Positions 27,832-36,275 of a DNA stretch of 64,000 nucleotides are shown in pieces (the stretch's first letter is position 1; each line of letters begins with the position of its first letter). This DNA comes from Streptomyces sp. H27-H5 (GTDB taxonomy: Bacteria > Actinomycetota > Actinomycetes > Streptomycetales > Streptomycetaceae). The stretch covers positions 1 to 64,000 of the forward strand of contig NZ_JAPNLK010000034.1 of the NCBI RefSeq assembly GCF_026627505.1, read 5' to 3'. The notes under the pieces are model-generated. The model searched no databases, was not told the DNA's origin, and worked only from the letters and a program-made list of their open reading frames with translations. The translations under genes and the position numbers were made by a program.

Positions 27832-28184
27832 CCATGCCTCACAAGTGATTCAGAGTCGACCAGGTGTGTTTCCGTCTGGTCGATACGACGTTCTTCCACG
27901 GATCACGCTAGCGAGCGACGCGGTCGACGGTGATCGATCCGCCGAAGAACGTCATGTCGACCGACGTTCGCGAGGCGGTCGAGGCGGTCGAGGCGGGCCG
28001 GGACGGGCAGAGGTCGTACGCCCGGTCGTCGGGTCGCGAGGGGCGTCCTGGAGGCGGTCGCGGGGATGGTGCGGACACGGCTCCCGGCCTCCGTCGCAGG
28101 TGGCTGCGTGACCGATGATACGAAAATACCCCATGCCGGATGTGTCCGGCCGGTGTTTCGGGAGCCGGTTTCCGGGGCGCCGGC
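27832..28184 (-). promoter_or_regulatory. Intergenic region upstream of the Z1 cassette, with inverted repeats
   Basis: This 353-bp gap should hold the cassette promoter. Two inverted repeats stand out: TCGACCAG at 27856-27863 with its complement at 27876-27883, and GACGTTCTT at 27887-27895 with its complement at 27945-27953; GATCAC/GTGATC nests inside the second. All lie within 125 bp of the Z1 start and could be operator sites. A GAGGCGGTC direct repeat occurs near 27971. Small open frames here lack ribosome sites and are not called. No definite -10/-35 pair is seen. Confidence 0.45.
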
Positions 28185-30176
28185 TCAGTCGGCGACGTCG
28201 ACGCCGTAGGTCCGCGCGAGGGCCGCCAGGCCGTGGTCGTACCCCTGGCCGACGGCGCGGAAGCGCCAGAGCGGGCCGCGGCGGTAGATCTCCGCGAGGA
28301 CCATGGTGCGTTCGGTCGTGGCGGCGTCCACCGTGACCTGCGCCAGCGGCATCGCGCCCGTGCCCGCCGCCACGGTGACCTGGACGGCGCCGACCTCGCC
28401 GAAGGCGGGCGCGCCGTCGATCGCGGCGCAGACGACGACTCGGCGGGCGGCAGGCGGCATGGCGCCGAGATCGATGCCGATCGTCTGCTCGGTCGGCCCG
28501 TCGCCGAGCAGCCGTACGGATCCGTTCGGGTTCTCCGGGGCCCCGTGGAAGACGAAGTCCTCGTCGCAGGAGACCTGTTCGTCCTCGTCGACGACGAAGG
28601 CGACCACGTCGATCTCGCAACGCGTCTGCTGGGCCCAGGAAGCGCCCACGTCCCAGCGGAACTCCGTTGCCGTACCGGGAAGGTCGATCACCCCGCCCCG
28701 CGGCAGTACCCGCGGGGACCGGGCCCGCGCGTCGTCGGCCGGGGAGCCGGCGGCGGAGTCGTGGGCGGAGCCGGCTTCGGAGCCGGTGGGGGGCGTTCCG
28801 GGCGTGGTGAGCCAGTCCGCGTCGTGCGTCGGGATCAGCAGGGAGGTGATCCGGGCCATCCGCCGGTCGGTCTCGGCGCCCGGGAGGAGGACGACGTCCG
28901 TGACGCTCGCGGAGAGGTTGACGGCGGCGGACCCGCCGAGTTCGACGATCCGGCCGCGGGCCCGCGAGGAGACGGGATGTGTCCCGCCCAGGACGAGGAC
29001 CCGCCGCCCGGTCAACGGCCGCACCCCGGCCGGGACCTCGGGCCGGCGGGCGGGCGCGGCGACAGGCGTGGTCGGTGAGGGGGCGTTGGGCGGTGTGGGC
29101 GCGGCGGCCGGAGAGGGCGGGTCGGCCGGAGAGGTCGCGGCGGCCGGCGTGGGTCGCGCGGCCGGTGTCGCCTGGTGCGGGATCGCGGCCGTCGCCGCCG
29201 TCCCCGTCCCCGCCGGTTCCGTGGCCGCCGGTTCCGTGGCCGTCGGGTTCTCGTGCGCGGTTCCCGGCCGTACGTCGTCCAGCAGTCGGAGGAACGCGCG
29301 CTCGTCGACCACCGGGACGCCCTCCGCGATCGCCCGCCGGGCCTTGACGGACCCCGAGGCGGTGTCGTTCGTGACCAGGACGCTGGTGTGTCGGCTGACG
29401 TTGCCCATCACGTTCAGGCCGGCGGCGACGGACCGCGCCACGAGGTCGGCGCGCGCGGTCTCGGTGTCACCCGTGATCGAGATCTTCATGCCCTGGACGA
29501 GGCGACCGCCCGCGTCCGGCCTCCCGGGGTTGCGGTACGCACACGGGGTCTTGGGAGCCTTGGGCGCGAACCGGGGGTCCTGCCGGGGCGGGCAGGGGAC
29601 CAACGGCAACGGCAGGTCCAGCCGGGCCGCCTCCTTCAGGGTGGCGCGCAGGATTCCGGCGAGGACCCGGGTGTCGTCCAGGGCGTCGTGCGCCCGGGTC
29701 TGCTTCACGCCGTAGTGGGCGGCCAGCGTCCCCAGGCGCAGGTCCGGGGTCGGCGGGTCCACGCGCCGGTTCAGCGCGAGGGTGCACAGCCGGCGCGCCA
29801 CGGGCAGGTGGACCCCGGCCCGCGCGAACTCGTGCGCCAGGAAGTCGTAGTCGAACTGGGCGTTGTGGGCGACCAGGACGCGGTCCCGGAGCAGTTCCGC
29901 GATCCGCCCCGCGACCTGCCCGAAGGTGGGCTGCCCGCGCAGCCGCTCCGCGGTCAGTCCGTGGACGTGGACGGGGCCGGGATCGCAGCCGGGGTCCAGC
30001 AGGGTCGAGAACTCGTCCGTCTGTCGGCCGTCCGGGCCGAGCGTCACCACCGCCACCGAGAGCACCCGATGCTGTCGCGGCGTCAACCCGGAGGTCTCCA
30101 CGTCCACCAGCGCCCATTCGAGGGCGTAGTCGTGTGGATCGGACACGTCGGCGGCGGCGGTGGAGACGAGACTCAT
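28185..30176 (-). CDS. DEDDh exonuclease, two BRCT domains and TerD fusion
   Basis: A 663-residue fusion. Residues ~20-185 are a DnaQ-like 3'-5' exonuclease: WALVDVETSG (Asp25, Glu27), VLVAHNAQFDYDF, and RAHDALDDTRVLAGIL. A BRCT domain follows at ~225-300 (LVQGMKISITGDTETARADLVARSV), then an Ala/Pro/Thr linker, a second BRCT at ~380-460 (LTGRRVLVLGGTHPVSSRARGRIVELGG), another linker, and a TerD domain at ~485-660 with the calcium-type pattern FRWDVGASW, CEIDVVAFVVDED and FVFHG. TerD proteins are linked to tellurite and general stress. A DNA-repair or stress nuclease is inferred. Ribosome site before ATG 30176 is weak. Confidence 0.85.
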   Translation of the reverse strand: MSLVSTAAADVSDPHDYALEWALVDVETSGLTPRQHRVLSVAVVTLGPDGRQTDEFSTLLDPGCDPGPVHVHGLTAERLRGQPTFGQVAGRIAELLRDRVLVAHNAQFDYDFLAHEFARAGVHLPVARRLCTLALNRRVDPPTPDLRLGTLAAHYGVKQTRAHDALDDTRVLAGILRATLKEAARLDLPLPLVPCPPRQDPRFAPKAPKTPCAYRNPGRPDAGGRLVQGMKISITGDTETARADLVARSVAAGLNVMGNVSRHTSVLVTNDTASGSVKARRAIAEGVPVVDERAFLRLLDDVRPGTAHENPTATEPAATEPAGTGTAATAAIPHQATPAARPTPAAATSPADPPSPAAAPTPPNAPSPTTPVAAPARRPEVPAGVRPLTGRRVLVLGGTHPVSSRARGRIVELGGSAAVNLSASVTDVVLLPGAETDRRMARITSLLIPTHDADWLTTPGTPPTGSEAGSAHDSAAGSPADDARARSPRVLPRGGVIDLPGTATEFRWDVGASWAQQTRCEIDVVAFVVDEDEQVSCDEDFVFHGAPENPNGSVRLLGDGPTEQTIGIDLGAMPPAARRVVVCAAIDGAPAFGEVGAVQVTVAAGTGAMPLAQVTVDAATTERTMVLAEIYRRGPLWRFRAVGQGYDHGLAALARTYGVDVAD

Positions 30177-30418
30177 GACGGAAAGAATGATCCGACATTC
30201 GTTCCGTCTTCAACCGGAATGCCGATTTGTCCCCTCTCGGGTCGCCGTGGGCGCCGGCGGGGAAGTCGGCGGGGAACTGGGCGGGGAACTCGGCGGCGCG
30301 GCGAACGGGTGACCTTCGAGAGCCGTCCGGGTCGGGCCGCCGGAGGCGCCGTCAGGCCCCCGGATGCGCTTGCGGCGCTGCTGCGGAGACTGCGCCGGCA
30401 CGCCGCTGACCTGCACGA

Positions 30419-30442
30419 AAGCCCTCCCGTGGGGGAGGGCTT
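30419..30442 (-). terminator. Terminator of tRNA-Arg
   Basis: A perfect 10-bp stem AAGCCCTCCC with a GTGG loop lies 15 bases downstream of the tRNA 3' end on the minus strand, followed by TTTCG. This is a canonical intrinsic terminator and also explains the repeat-like GGGAGGGC pair here. Confidence 0.9.
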
Positions 30443-30457
30443 CGAGGGGTGGAGAAG

Positions 30458-30533
30458 TGGTGCCCCCGGCAGGACTCGAACCTGCGGCCAAGTGCTTAGA
30501 AGGCACCTGCTCTATCCACTGAGCTACGGGGGC
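30458..30533 (-). tRNA. tRNA-Arg (anticodon UCU), CCA encoded
   Basis: The minus strand folds as a complete tRNA: acceptor GCCCCCG pairs with CGGGGGC, the D-arm holds GCTCAGTGGATAGAGC, the anticodon loop is CTTCTAA (anticodon at 30498-30500), and the T-loop is GGTTCGAGTCC. The discriminator A and the CCA end are encoded. UCU decodes AGA, a rare Arg codon in such a GC-rich genome. No integrase or attachment-site duplication is seen beside it. Confidence 0.96.
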
Positions 30534-30857
30534 CGGAAGGTGGCCGTGGTGTCCTGGAGCCCCGAGGTGGGGGTGGGACCGTGGGCCGTGCCGGGTCAAG
30601 GATAGGGCTCCACTCACCTTGTCCCGGTTGCTTCACCCGCGTGCCACGATGTGGAGGTTCGGTGAAGCGGTCCCGATAATCGCAGGCAGGTGCGATTTTC
30701 GCATCGCTTTTGCGCCGCGTCGCCCCGGGTGTTGTGCACTCGTTATGCCTGAGTCCCGCTCGTCCGTCGTGTCCCGGGATGTCTCTCCGGGGTGGCGGTC
30801 GGCGCGCAGAGGACGTATAAGCTTCAAAAATGGTCCTAAATTGGGCATTCTTCGCAT
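30534..30857. other. Intergenic region between tRNA-Arg and the GTPase pair
   Basis: This 324-bp gap carries the tRNA promoter (reading left) and the promoter of the GTPase operon (reading right). It is notably AT-richer than its surroundings after 30660, with TATAAG at about 30815 and CAAAAATGG and CTAAATT following, consistent with a rightward promoter near the GTPase start. I see no gene in it and no clear repeat. Confidence 0.5.
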
Positions 30858-32471
30858 GTGGTGACCTTGGATGTTCGGCCTCAGCTGCTCGATGCCCTGT
30901 CCGCCCTGCGCGACCGGGTCGCGTCCGTGCGTCTGCCGCTGCCCCTGCCCGGCGCTCCGCGCGCCCGCCAGACCAGAGCCGAGCTGCTCGCGCAGCTCGA
31001 CGACTACCTCGTTCCCCGGCTGAAGGCGCCCGAGGCGCCGCTGCTCGCCGTCGTCGGCGGGTCCACCGGGGCCGGTAAGTCCACCCTCGTCAACTCCCTC
31101 GTGGGGAGGCAGGTCAGCGAAGCCGGGGTGTTGCGTCCCACGACACGAATCCCGGTGCTTGTCTGCCATCCGGATGATCATCACTGGTTCGCCGGGATGC
31201 GCGTCCTGCCCGACCTGGTGCGGGTCTGGGTGCCCCACGAGGAGGACGAATCCCCTCCCGCGACCAGGAAGCCGCCCCGCGGGAACACCCACGCCACCCG
31301 CGAACTGCGGATCGAGACCGTCTCGACCCTGCCGCGCGGGCTCGCCATCCTCGACGCCCCCGACATCGACTCCCTCGTCGTCGAGAACCGCACCCTCGCC
31401 TCCGACCTCATCTGCGCCGCGGACGTCTGGGTGATGGTCACCACCGCCTCGCGGTACGCCGACGCCGTCCCCTGGCACCTGCTGCGCACCGCCAAGCAGT
31501 ACAACGCCACCCTGGTCACGGTGCTCGACCGGGTACCGCACCAGGTGCTCGTCGACGTCTCCCGGCAGTACGGGGCCCTGCTCACCCGGGCCGGGCTCGG
31601 CGACGTGCCCCGGTTCACGGTGCCCGAGCTGCCCGAGTCCACCGGCGGGGGCGGGTTGCTGCCGGCCAGCGCCGTCGCGCCGCTCTTCGCATGGCTCAGC
31701 CACCACGCCCAGGACCCCGCCGCCCGGCAGTACGCCGTCGGGCGGACCGCGCTGGGCGCGCTGGACTCCCTCGGCCGCCGGATGCCGGAACTCGCCTCCG
31801 CGGTGGCCGCCCAGCACGCCGCCGCCGTACGGCTGACATCGGCCGTCACGGACGCCTACCGCCGCGAGGGCAAGCGGGTGCGCAACCGGCTCGACAAGGG
31901 CGCGGTCCTGGCCGGCGACGCGCTCACCAGGTGGCGCGGCTACCCCCTCGACACCACCGCCGACGAACTGCTCGACTCCCTCGCCGAGTCGCTCGCCGCG
32001 CTGCTCCAGTGCGCCGTGGCCGCCGCCGACGAGCGGATCGCGGAGGCCTGGCGGCGCGAACCGGCGGCCGCCGCGGTCGCCCTGCCGGCGCCCGACCGTG
32101 AGGCGGCGGACCGTATCGGCATGGCCGTGCGCCGCTGGCGGCGCGTGCTGGAGGAACTCGCCGAGGAGGAGGTCGCGCGGCTCGACAAGCAGCCCGCGCC
32201 CGACCCCGACGGCGTCGCGGCCCTCTTGGTCGCCGCGCTCCTCGGCGGCAAGCGGGCCCGCCCGGCGGGCGAGAAGCTCGCCGAGCGGATCGGCGTACAG
32301 GCCGCCGTACGGCTGCGGGACCGCGGCGGCGAACTGGTCGGCGAACACCTGGACCAGGTGCTGCGCGCCGAACGCGACCGCCGCCTCGCCCCCCTGGAAG
32401 CCCTCGAAGTGACCCCGGAACCACAGGCCGAGCTGATCGCCGCGTTGTCCGTACTGCAGAAGGAGAGGTGA
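30858..32471 (+). CDS. Dynamin-like/YfjP-family GTPase, first of a pair
   Basis: A 537-residue P-loop GTPase. The G1 motif is VVGGSTGAGKSTLVNSL (about 66-82), G2 is the Thr pair in RPTTRIPV, G3 is LDAPDIDS, and the G4 region is TVLDRV. The C-terminal half is helical with several amphipathic segments, and resembles dynamin-like or YfjP-type proteins more than translation GTPases. It has no clear transmembrane helix, whereas its partner does. GTGs at 30858 and 30861 are both possible starts. The second GTPase follows after 4 bases. A joint role at the membrane is inferred. Confidence 0.8.
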   Translation: MVTLDVRPQLLDALSALRDRVASVRLPLPLPGAPRARQTRAELLAQLDDYLVPRLKAPEAPLLAVVGGSTGAGKSTLVNSLVGRQVSEAGVLRPTTRIPVLVCHPDDHHWFAGMRVLPDLVRVWVPHEEDESPPATRKPPRGNTHATRELRIETVSTLPRGLAILDAPDIDSLVVENRTLASDLICAADVWVMVTTASRYADAVPWHLLRTAKQYNATLVTVLDRVPHQVLVDVSRQYGALLTRAGLGDVPRFTVPELPESTGGGGLLPASAVAPLFAWLSHHAQDPAARQYAVGRTALGALDSLGRRMPELASAVAAQHAAAVRLTSAVTDAYRREGKRVRNRLDKGAVLAGDALTRWRGYPLDTTADELLDSLAESLAALLQCAVAAADERIAEAWRREPAAAAVALPAPDREAADRIGMAVRRWRRVLEELAEEEVARLDKQPAPDPDGVAALLVAALLGGKRARPAGEKLAERIGVQAAVRLRDRGGELVGEHLDQVLRAERDRRLAPLEALEVTPEPQAELIAALSVLQKER

Positions 32472-32475
32472 CACG

Positions 32476-34308
32476 GTGACCGCCTTGACCGACCGCACCG
32501 ACGACCGCTGGGACGACGGACTCATCGCGCGATCGCGCCCCCAGACCCTGGAGTTCGACGAGGAGCAGGAGGAGAGGGACGGCGAGGGCGGCGACGACGC
32601 GCTCGTACGGGCCGTCTCCGGCGCCGGCAGCGACGGCGGCAAGGTGACCGCGCCCCCGCTCAGCCCCGAGGCGCAGGCCCTGCGCACCCGCCTCGAAGCA
32701 CTGCGCCAGCTCATCGGGCTCTCCAGGACCCGGATCCTCGACGGCAAGAGCCTCGCCGAGGCCGGACGGATCCTCGACGAGGCCGCGGCGCGGCGCGGGC
32801 TCTCGGCCCAGCACACGGTCGTCGCGATCGCCGGCGCCACCGGAAGCGGCAAGTCCACCCTCTTCAATTCACTCGCCGGGGTGCAGATCTCCGAGACGGG
32901 TCTGCGCCGGCCGACCACGGCCGCGCCGATCGCGTGCAGTTGGTCGGACGGTGCGGCGGGCCTGCTGGACCGGCTGGAGATCCCCGGCCGGCTGCGACGT
33001 CGGCCGCGCGAGACCGCGGAGGCCGAGGCGCTGCGGGGGATGGTCCTCGTGGACCTTCCGGACCTGGACTCGGCAGTCGGCGCCCACCGGGACCACGTGG
33101 ACCGGGTGCTGGCGCTGGTCGACGCCGTGGTGTGGGTGGTGGACCCCGAGAAGTACGCGGACGCCGTCCTCCACGAGAAGTACCTGCGCCCGCTGGCCGG
33201 GCACGCCGAGGTGACGTTCGTCGTGCTGAACCAGGTGGACCGGCTGCCCGGCGAGTCGGCCGACCTGGTCCTGGACGACCTGCGACGACTGCTGGACGAC
33301 GACGGGATCGCCCTCGGGGAACACGGCGAACCCGGGGCGACCGTCCTCGGAATCTCCGCCCTGACGGGTGAGGGCGTCGGGGAACTGCGCGAGCTCCTCG
33401 GACAGTTCACCCAGGAGAAGGGCGCGGCCACCCGGCGCATCTCCGCCGACGTCGACCGGGCCGCGCTGCACCTCAGGCCGCTGTACGTCGCCGACGGGCA
33501 CCCCGGGCCCGAGATCGGGGAGGTGGCGCGCGCCGAGTTCGAGGACCGGCTCGCCGAGGCCGTCGGCGCGTACGCGGCCGGTCTCGCCGCCGAACGGGCC
33601 TGGCGGCGCAACGCCGGCAAGGCCTGCGGGACGCCGTGGCTGCGGCTGTGGCGCTGGTACGAGAGCCGGCGCGCCCCGCGCTCGCTGGCCGGCCTGGCCG
33701 CCCTCGCCGCGATCGGACGGACCCCGACGGCGACCGAGTTGCCCGTCGAGGAGGAGGTCACCGCCCGGCAGCGGGTGGAGCAGGCCGTACGGACGGTCGC
33801 GGACGAGGCGGTCATCGGGCTGCCCGACCCCTGGGCCCAGGCGGTCCGCGAGACCGCGGTGCGCGGCGCCGACCGGCTGCCGGAGGCACTGGACGAGATC
33901 GCGGTGACCCTGGGCACGGCGGTCACCGTGCCCCACGTCAAACCGCCGCGCCCCGGCTGGTGGCCCGCCGCGGTGCTGGCCCAGGCCGCGATGACCCTGC
34001 TCCAGATCTACGGTGGCCTGTGGCTGGTCGGGCAGATCGCCGGGGTCCTGCCGCCGCACCTGATGCCGCCGGTGCTGCTGATGGTGGCGGGCATCGTCGG
34101 CGGGCCGCTCGTCGAATGGGCCTGCTCGATCGCCGCCCGGGGACCGGCCCGCAGGTACGGACAGGACGCCGAACGCCGGTTGCGGCAGGCGGCGGCCGGG
34201 TGCGGGCGGGCCCGGGTGCTGGAGCCCGTCGCGGCCGAGCTGCTGCGCTACCGGGAGGTGCGCGAGCAGTACGCGACGGTGGCGAAGTTTTCCACAACCC
34301 GTCAGTAG
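32476..34308 (+). CDS. YfjP-family GTPase with membrane segments, second of a pair
   Basis: A 610-residue GTPase. An acidic N-terminus precedes the G-domain: G1 AIAGATGSGKSTLFNSL (about 116-132), G2 RRPTTAAP, G3 VDLPDLDS, G4 LNQVDRL, and G5-like GISALTGEG. Two hydrophobic helices lie near residues 495-550 (LLQIYGGLWLVGQIAGVL; MPPVLLMVAGIVGGPLVEWA), so the C-terminus is probably membrane-embedded. The GTG at 32476 follows GGAGAGG, 4 bp after the first GTPase. Paired bacterial GTPases of this shape are suggested to remodel membrane; no specific substrate is visible here. Confidence 0.82.
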   Translation: MTALTDRTDDRWDDGLIARSRPQTLEFDEEQEERDGEGGDDALVRAVSGAGSDGGKVTAPPLSPEAQALRTRLEALRQLIGLSRTRILDGKSLAEAGRILDEAAARRGLSAQHTVVAIAGATGSGKSTLFNSLAGVQISETGLRRPTTAAPIACSWSDGAAGLLDRLEIPGRLRRRPRETAEAEALRGMVLVDLPDLDSAVGAHRDHVDRVLALVDAVVWVVDPEKYADAVLHEKYLRPLAGHAEVTFVVLNQVDRLPGESADLVLDDLRRLLDDDGIALGEHGEPGATVLGISALTGEGVGELRELLGQFTQEKGAATRRISADVDRAALHLRPLYVADGHPGPEIGEVARAEFEDRLAEAVGAYAAGLAAERAWRRNAGKACGTPWLRLWRWYESRRAPRSLAGLAALAAIGRTPTATELPVEEEVTARQRVEQAVRTVADEAVIGLPDPWAQAVRETAVRGADRLPEALDEIAVTLGTAVTVPHVKPPRPGWWPAAVLAQAAMTLLQIYGGLWLVGQIAGVLPPHLMPPVLLMVAGIVGGPLVEWACSIAARGPARRYGQDAERRLRQAAAGCGRARVLEPVAAELLRYREVREQYATVAKFSTTRQ

Positions 34309-34358
34309 TCCACAGGCCTGAGCGGGATCCGGGACGTCGGGCCAGCATGGTCGTACCT

Positions 34359-34377
34359 CGTGCGGACGGTCCGCACG
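34359..34377. promoter_or_regulatory. 19-bp palindrome upstream of the SSB-like gene
   Basis: CGTGCGGAC and its complement GTCCGCACG flank a single central base, 29 bases before the SSB-like start. The symmetry fits a dimeric regulator operator. As RNA it would need an unpaired loop, so a terminator for the upstream GTPase is less likely but possible. Confidence 0.55.
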
Positions 34378-34406
34378 GGTGCGGCATGCGGGGGAGGGCG
34401 ACCGGG

Positions 34407-34814
34407 ATGAACGACACCCTGGTGACGCTGGTGGGACACGTGGCGACGCGGATCGACTTCAAGGAGACGCCGACAGGACCGTCGGCGAGGTTCCGATTCG
34501 CGGTGACGCCGAGGTACTTCGACCGGCGGACGGACACCTGGTCGGACGCCGCGACCAGCTTCTTCACCGTCTGGGCACGACGGACCCTCGCGTTGAACCT
34601 GGCGAGTTCCGTGTCCGTCGGCGAACCCCTCGTCGTGCACGGAAGGCTGCGGGTCCGCGACAATCCGCCCGACGGGGACGGGGCGCGATGGTTCTCCGCG
34701 GACATCGAGGCCGTCGCCATCGGACACGACCTCAACCGGGGGACGGCGGCCTTCCGGCGCGTCGTCACAACGGACACCCCGCTGATGACGGCTCAGAAGG
34801 CGGCGGTGGTCTGA
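34407..34814 (+). CDS. Single-stranded DNA-binding protein-like (short OB fold)
   Basis: A 135-residue protein with an SSB/OB-fold pattern: NDTLVTLVGHVATRIDFKETPTG, RFRFAVTPRYFDR, TSFFTVWARRTLALNLASSVSVGEPLVVHGRLRVRD. It ends right after the OB domain and lacks the acidic DDDIPF-type tail of housekeeping SSBs, so it should not recruit partners the same way. It resembles secondary, SsbB-like proteins used in special DNA handling. The ATG at 34407 follows GGGGAGGG. A palindrome sits just upstream. It is 98 bp after the GTPase pair. Confidence 0.82.
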   Translation: MNDTLVTLVGHVATRIDFKETPTGPSARFRFAVTPRYFDRRTDTWSDAATSFFTVWARRTLALNLASSVSVGEPLVVHGRLRVRDNPPDGDGARWFSADIEAVAIGHDLNRGTAAFRRVVTTDTPLMTAQKAAVV

Positions 34815-34850
34815 GTGTTCGAGGCGGTTAGGATTCCCCGGTACTCACGG

Positions 34851-34880
34851 GCACCCGGGTCCTCGGCACCCGGGTCCTCG
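34851..34880. repeat. 15-bp direct repeat in the leader of the TQXA gene
   Basis: GCACCCGGGTCCTCG occurs twice head to tail, 17 bases before the start of the thioester-domain gene. Each copy holds a CCCGGG core. It could be a recent slippage event or part of a leader structure; no function is apparent. Confidence 0.8.
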
Positions 34881-34897
34881 GCCCGAAGGGGAAGACT

Positions 34898-36166
34898 GTG
34901 TCGATCGCTGTTCCCGCATCCTCCGTTCCCGATCCCGCTCCCGCCATCGCCGCACCCGCCACCGCACGCGTCCCCGGACCCGCCGTCCCCGGACGGGGCT
35001 CCACACGCAGGTCGTTGGCGGCGGTGGCGCTGTTGGCCGCGGCCCTGGCCGCCACGCCCGGCGCCGCGGTCGCGGCGGACTCCGAGCCCACACCGGGCCG
35101 GGCCCCCGAGGGTGCGAGCGCCGTGCTGGACGGGCTGAAGACCTACGGGCAGGCGGTCCTGCGCACCAACGACGGAGCCGTACGGCAGGTCCCGGCCGGA
35201 CTGCACGAGATGCGGGTCGACGGTGGCGGCATGCTCCAGACCTACGGGGTCGGCGTCGCGGGCTACGCACAGCCCGAGGCCCGGTACACCGAGAGCGGCT
35301 GGACCGACAGCCCCCTCGAAGGCAAGGACGGCGCGGGCCGGATCCGCTGGGTGCTGGAGCACTCCTACCCCCAGCTCAACGACCTGGCGGAGCTCGCCAA
35401 GGTCGCCGGCGCCGCCCCCCTCACCGCGGAGAGCGCCGCCGCCGGCACACAGGTCGCGATCTGGCGGCTGGCGGACGGGGCGCACGTGGAAGCCTCCGAC
35501 CCGGCGGCGGAACAACTGGCCGACTACCTCCAGCGTGAGGCGGGCCGGATGGCGGAACCGCCGCCCTCGCTGGCGCTGGACCCCGGCGAGGTGTCGGGTG
35601 CGGTGACGGGAGCCGTCGGCGGCCGGCTCGGCCCGGTCACGGTGCGCACCGGGGCCCAGAGCGTCACGGTCACCCCCGACGCGGCGGCCCTGGCCATGGG
35701 CGTGCGGGTGGTCGACGAGCAGGGGCGACCGCTGACCGCCGCCACCGACGGCACCCGGCTGTACTTCGAGGTGCCGCCGGGCACGGCCGACGGGCTCGCC
35801 TCGGTCATCGTGCAGGGCTCCACGAAGGTGCCCGTCGGACGGCTCTTCGCCAACGGCATCCCGAACCAGGCGCAGATCGTGGCGGGCTCCAGCGAATCCG
35901 CGACCACCGCCACGGCGACGGCGCTCTGGCCGGCGCCCGAACCGGTACCGATGGGCGCCGTGTCCGGTACGGCCGTCCCGTCGGTCGGCTCCGAGCCCAC
36001 CACCGAGACCGAGGACTCCCCGGCCGGCGAACGCCTCGCGACCAGCGGCAGCTCGGCGGCCACCCCGGTGATCGCCTCCCTCGCGGTCGGCCTGGTGGTG
36101 CTGGGCGGCATGGTCGTCCTGCTGCTGCGCAAGCGCCCGCTGGAGGGCGAGCAGGACGAGGTCTAG
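34898..36166 (+). CDS. TQXA (thioester-domain) surface protein without the thioester Cys
   Basis: A 422-residue surface protein. A long signal region (cleavage near AVAADS, about 60) leads into a thioester-like domain: GGGMLQTYG where family members have TYCID, then KIRW-like GRIRWVLEHSYPQ, then AGTQVAIWRLADG with Gln185 of the TQXA motif. Position 117 is Gly, so the Cys-Gln crosslink cannot form as read. A beta domain follows, then LATSG (a degenerate LAXTG sorting motif), a membrane helix and a Lys/Arg-containing tail. The GTG at 34898 follows AAGGGGAAG. Sortase anchoring is plausible but the signal is imperfect. Confidence 0.8.
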   Translation: MSIAVPASSVPDPAPAIAAPATARVPGPAVPGRGSTRRSLAAVALLAAALAATPGAAVAADSEPTPGRAPEGASAVLDGLKTYGQAVLRTNDGAVRQVPAGLHEMRVDGGGMLQTYGVGVAGYAQPEARYTESGWTDSPLEGKDGAGRIRWVLEHSYPQLNDLAELAKVAGAAPLTAESAAAGTQVAIWRLADGAHVEASDPAAEQLADYLQREAGRMAEPPPSLALDPGEVSGAVTGAVGGRLGPVTVRTGAQSVTVTPDAAALAMGVRVVDEQGRPLTAATDGTRLYFEVPPGTADGLASVIVQGSTKVPVGRLFANGIPNQAQIVAGSSESATTATATALWPAPEPVPMGAVSGTAVPSVGSEPTTETEDSPAGERLATSGSSAATPVIASLAVGLVVLGGMVVLLLRKRPLEGEQDEV

Positions 36167-36275
36167 GGCCTGCCTTCGTGGGCTCGGAGCGGTCCGAGAA
36201 GGACGGCCTGCGCCCGGTGGCCCGGGTGGCGGGTGGGGTTGGTTCCGGATCCGTGGCGCGGGGTAGGCGCTGAGG

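Noticed and set aside
27930..28118. 62-codon plus-strand ORF between the Z1 cassette and the TerD fusion, considered as a cassette regulator
   Set aside because: No ribosome site, no DNA-binding motif, and composition like random GC-rich DNA.
30458..30533. tRNA-Arg as an integration site for a genomic island
   Set aside because: No integrase and no duplicated tRNA 3' end found in the window; the flanking genes look like ordinary core genes.
30633..33941. A 1102-codon antisense frame over the GTPase pair
   Set aside because: Ser/Arg-rich low-complexity translation that spans two real genes with clear G-motifs on the other strand.
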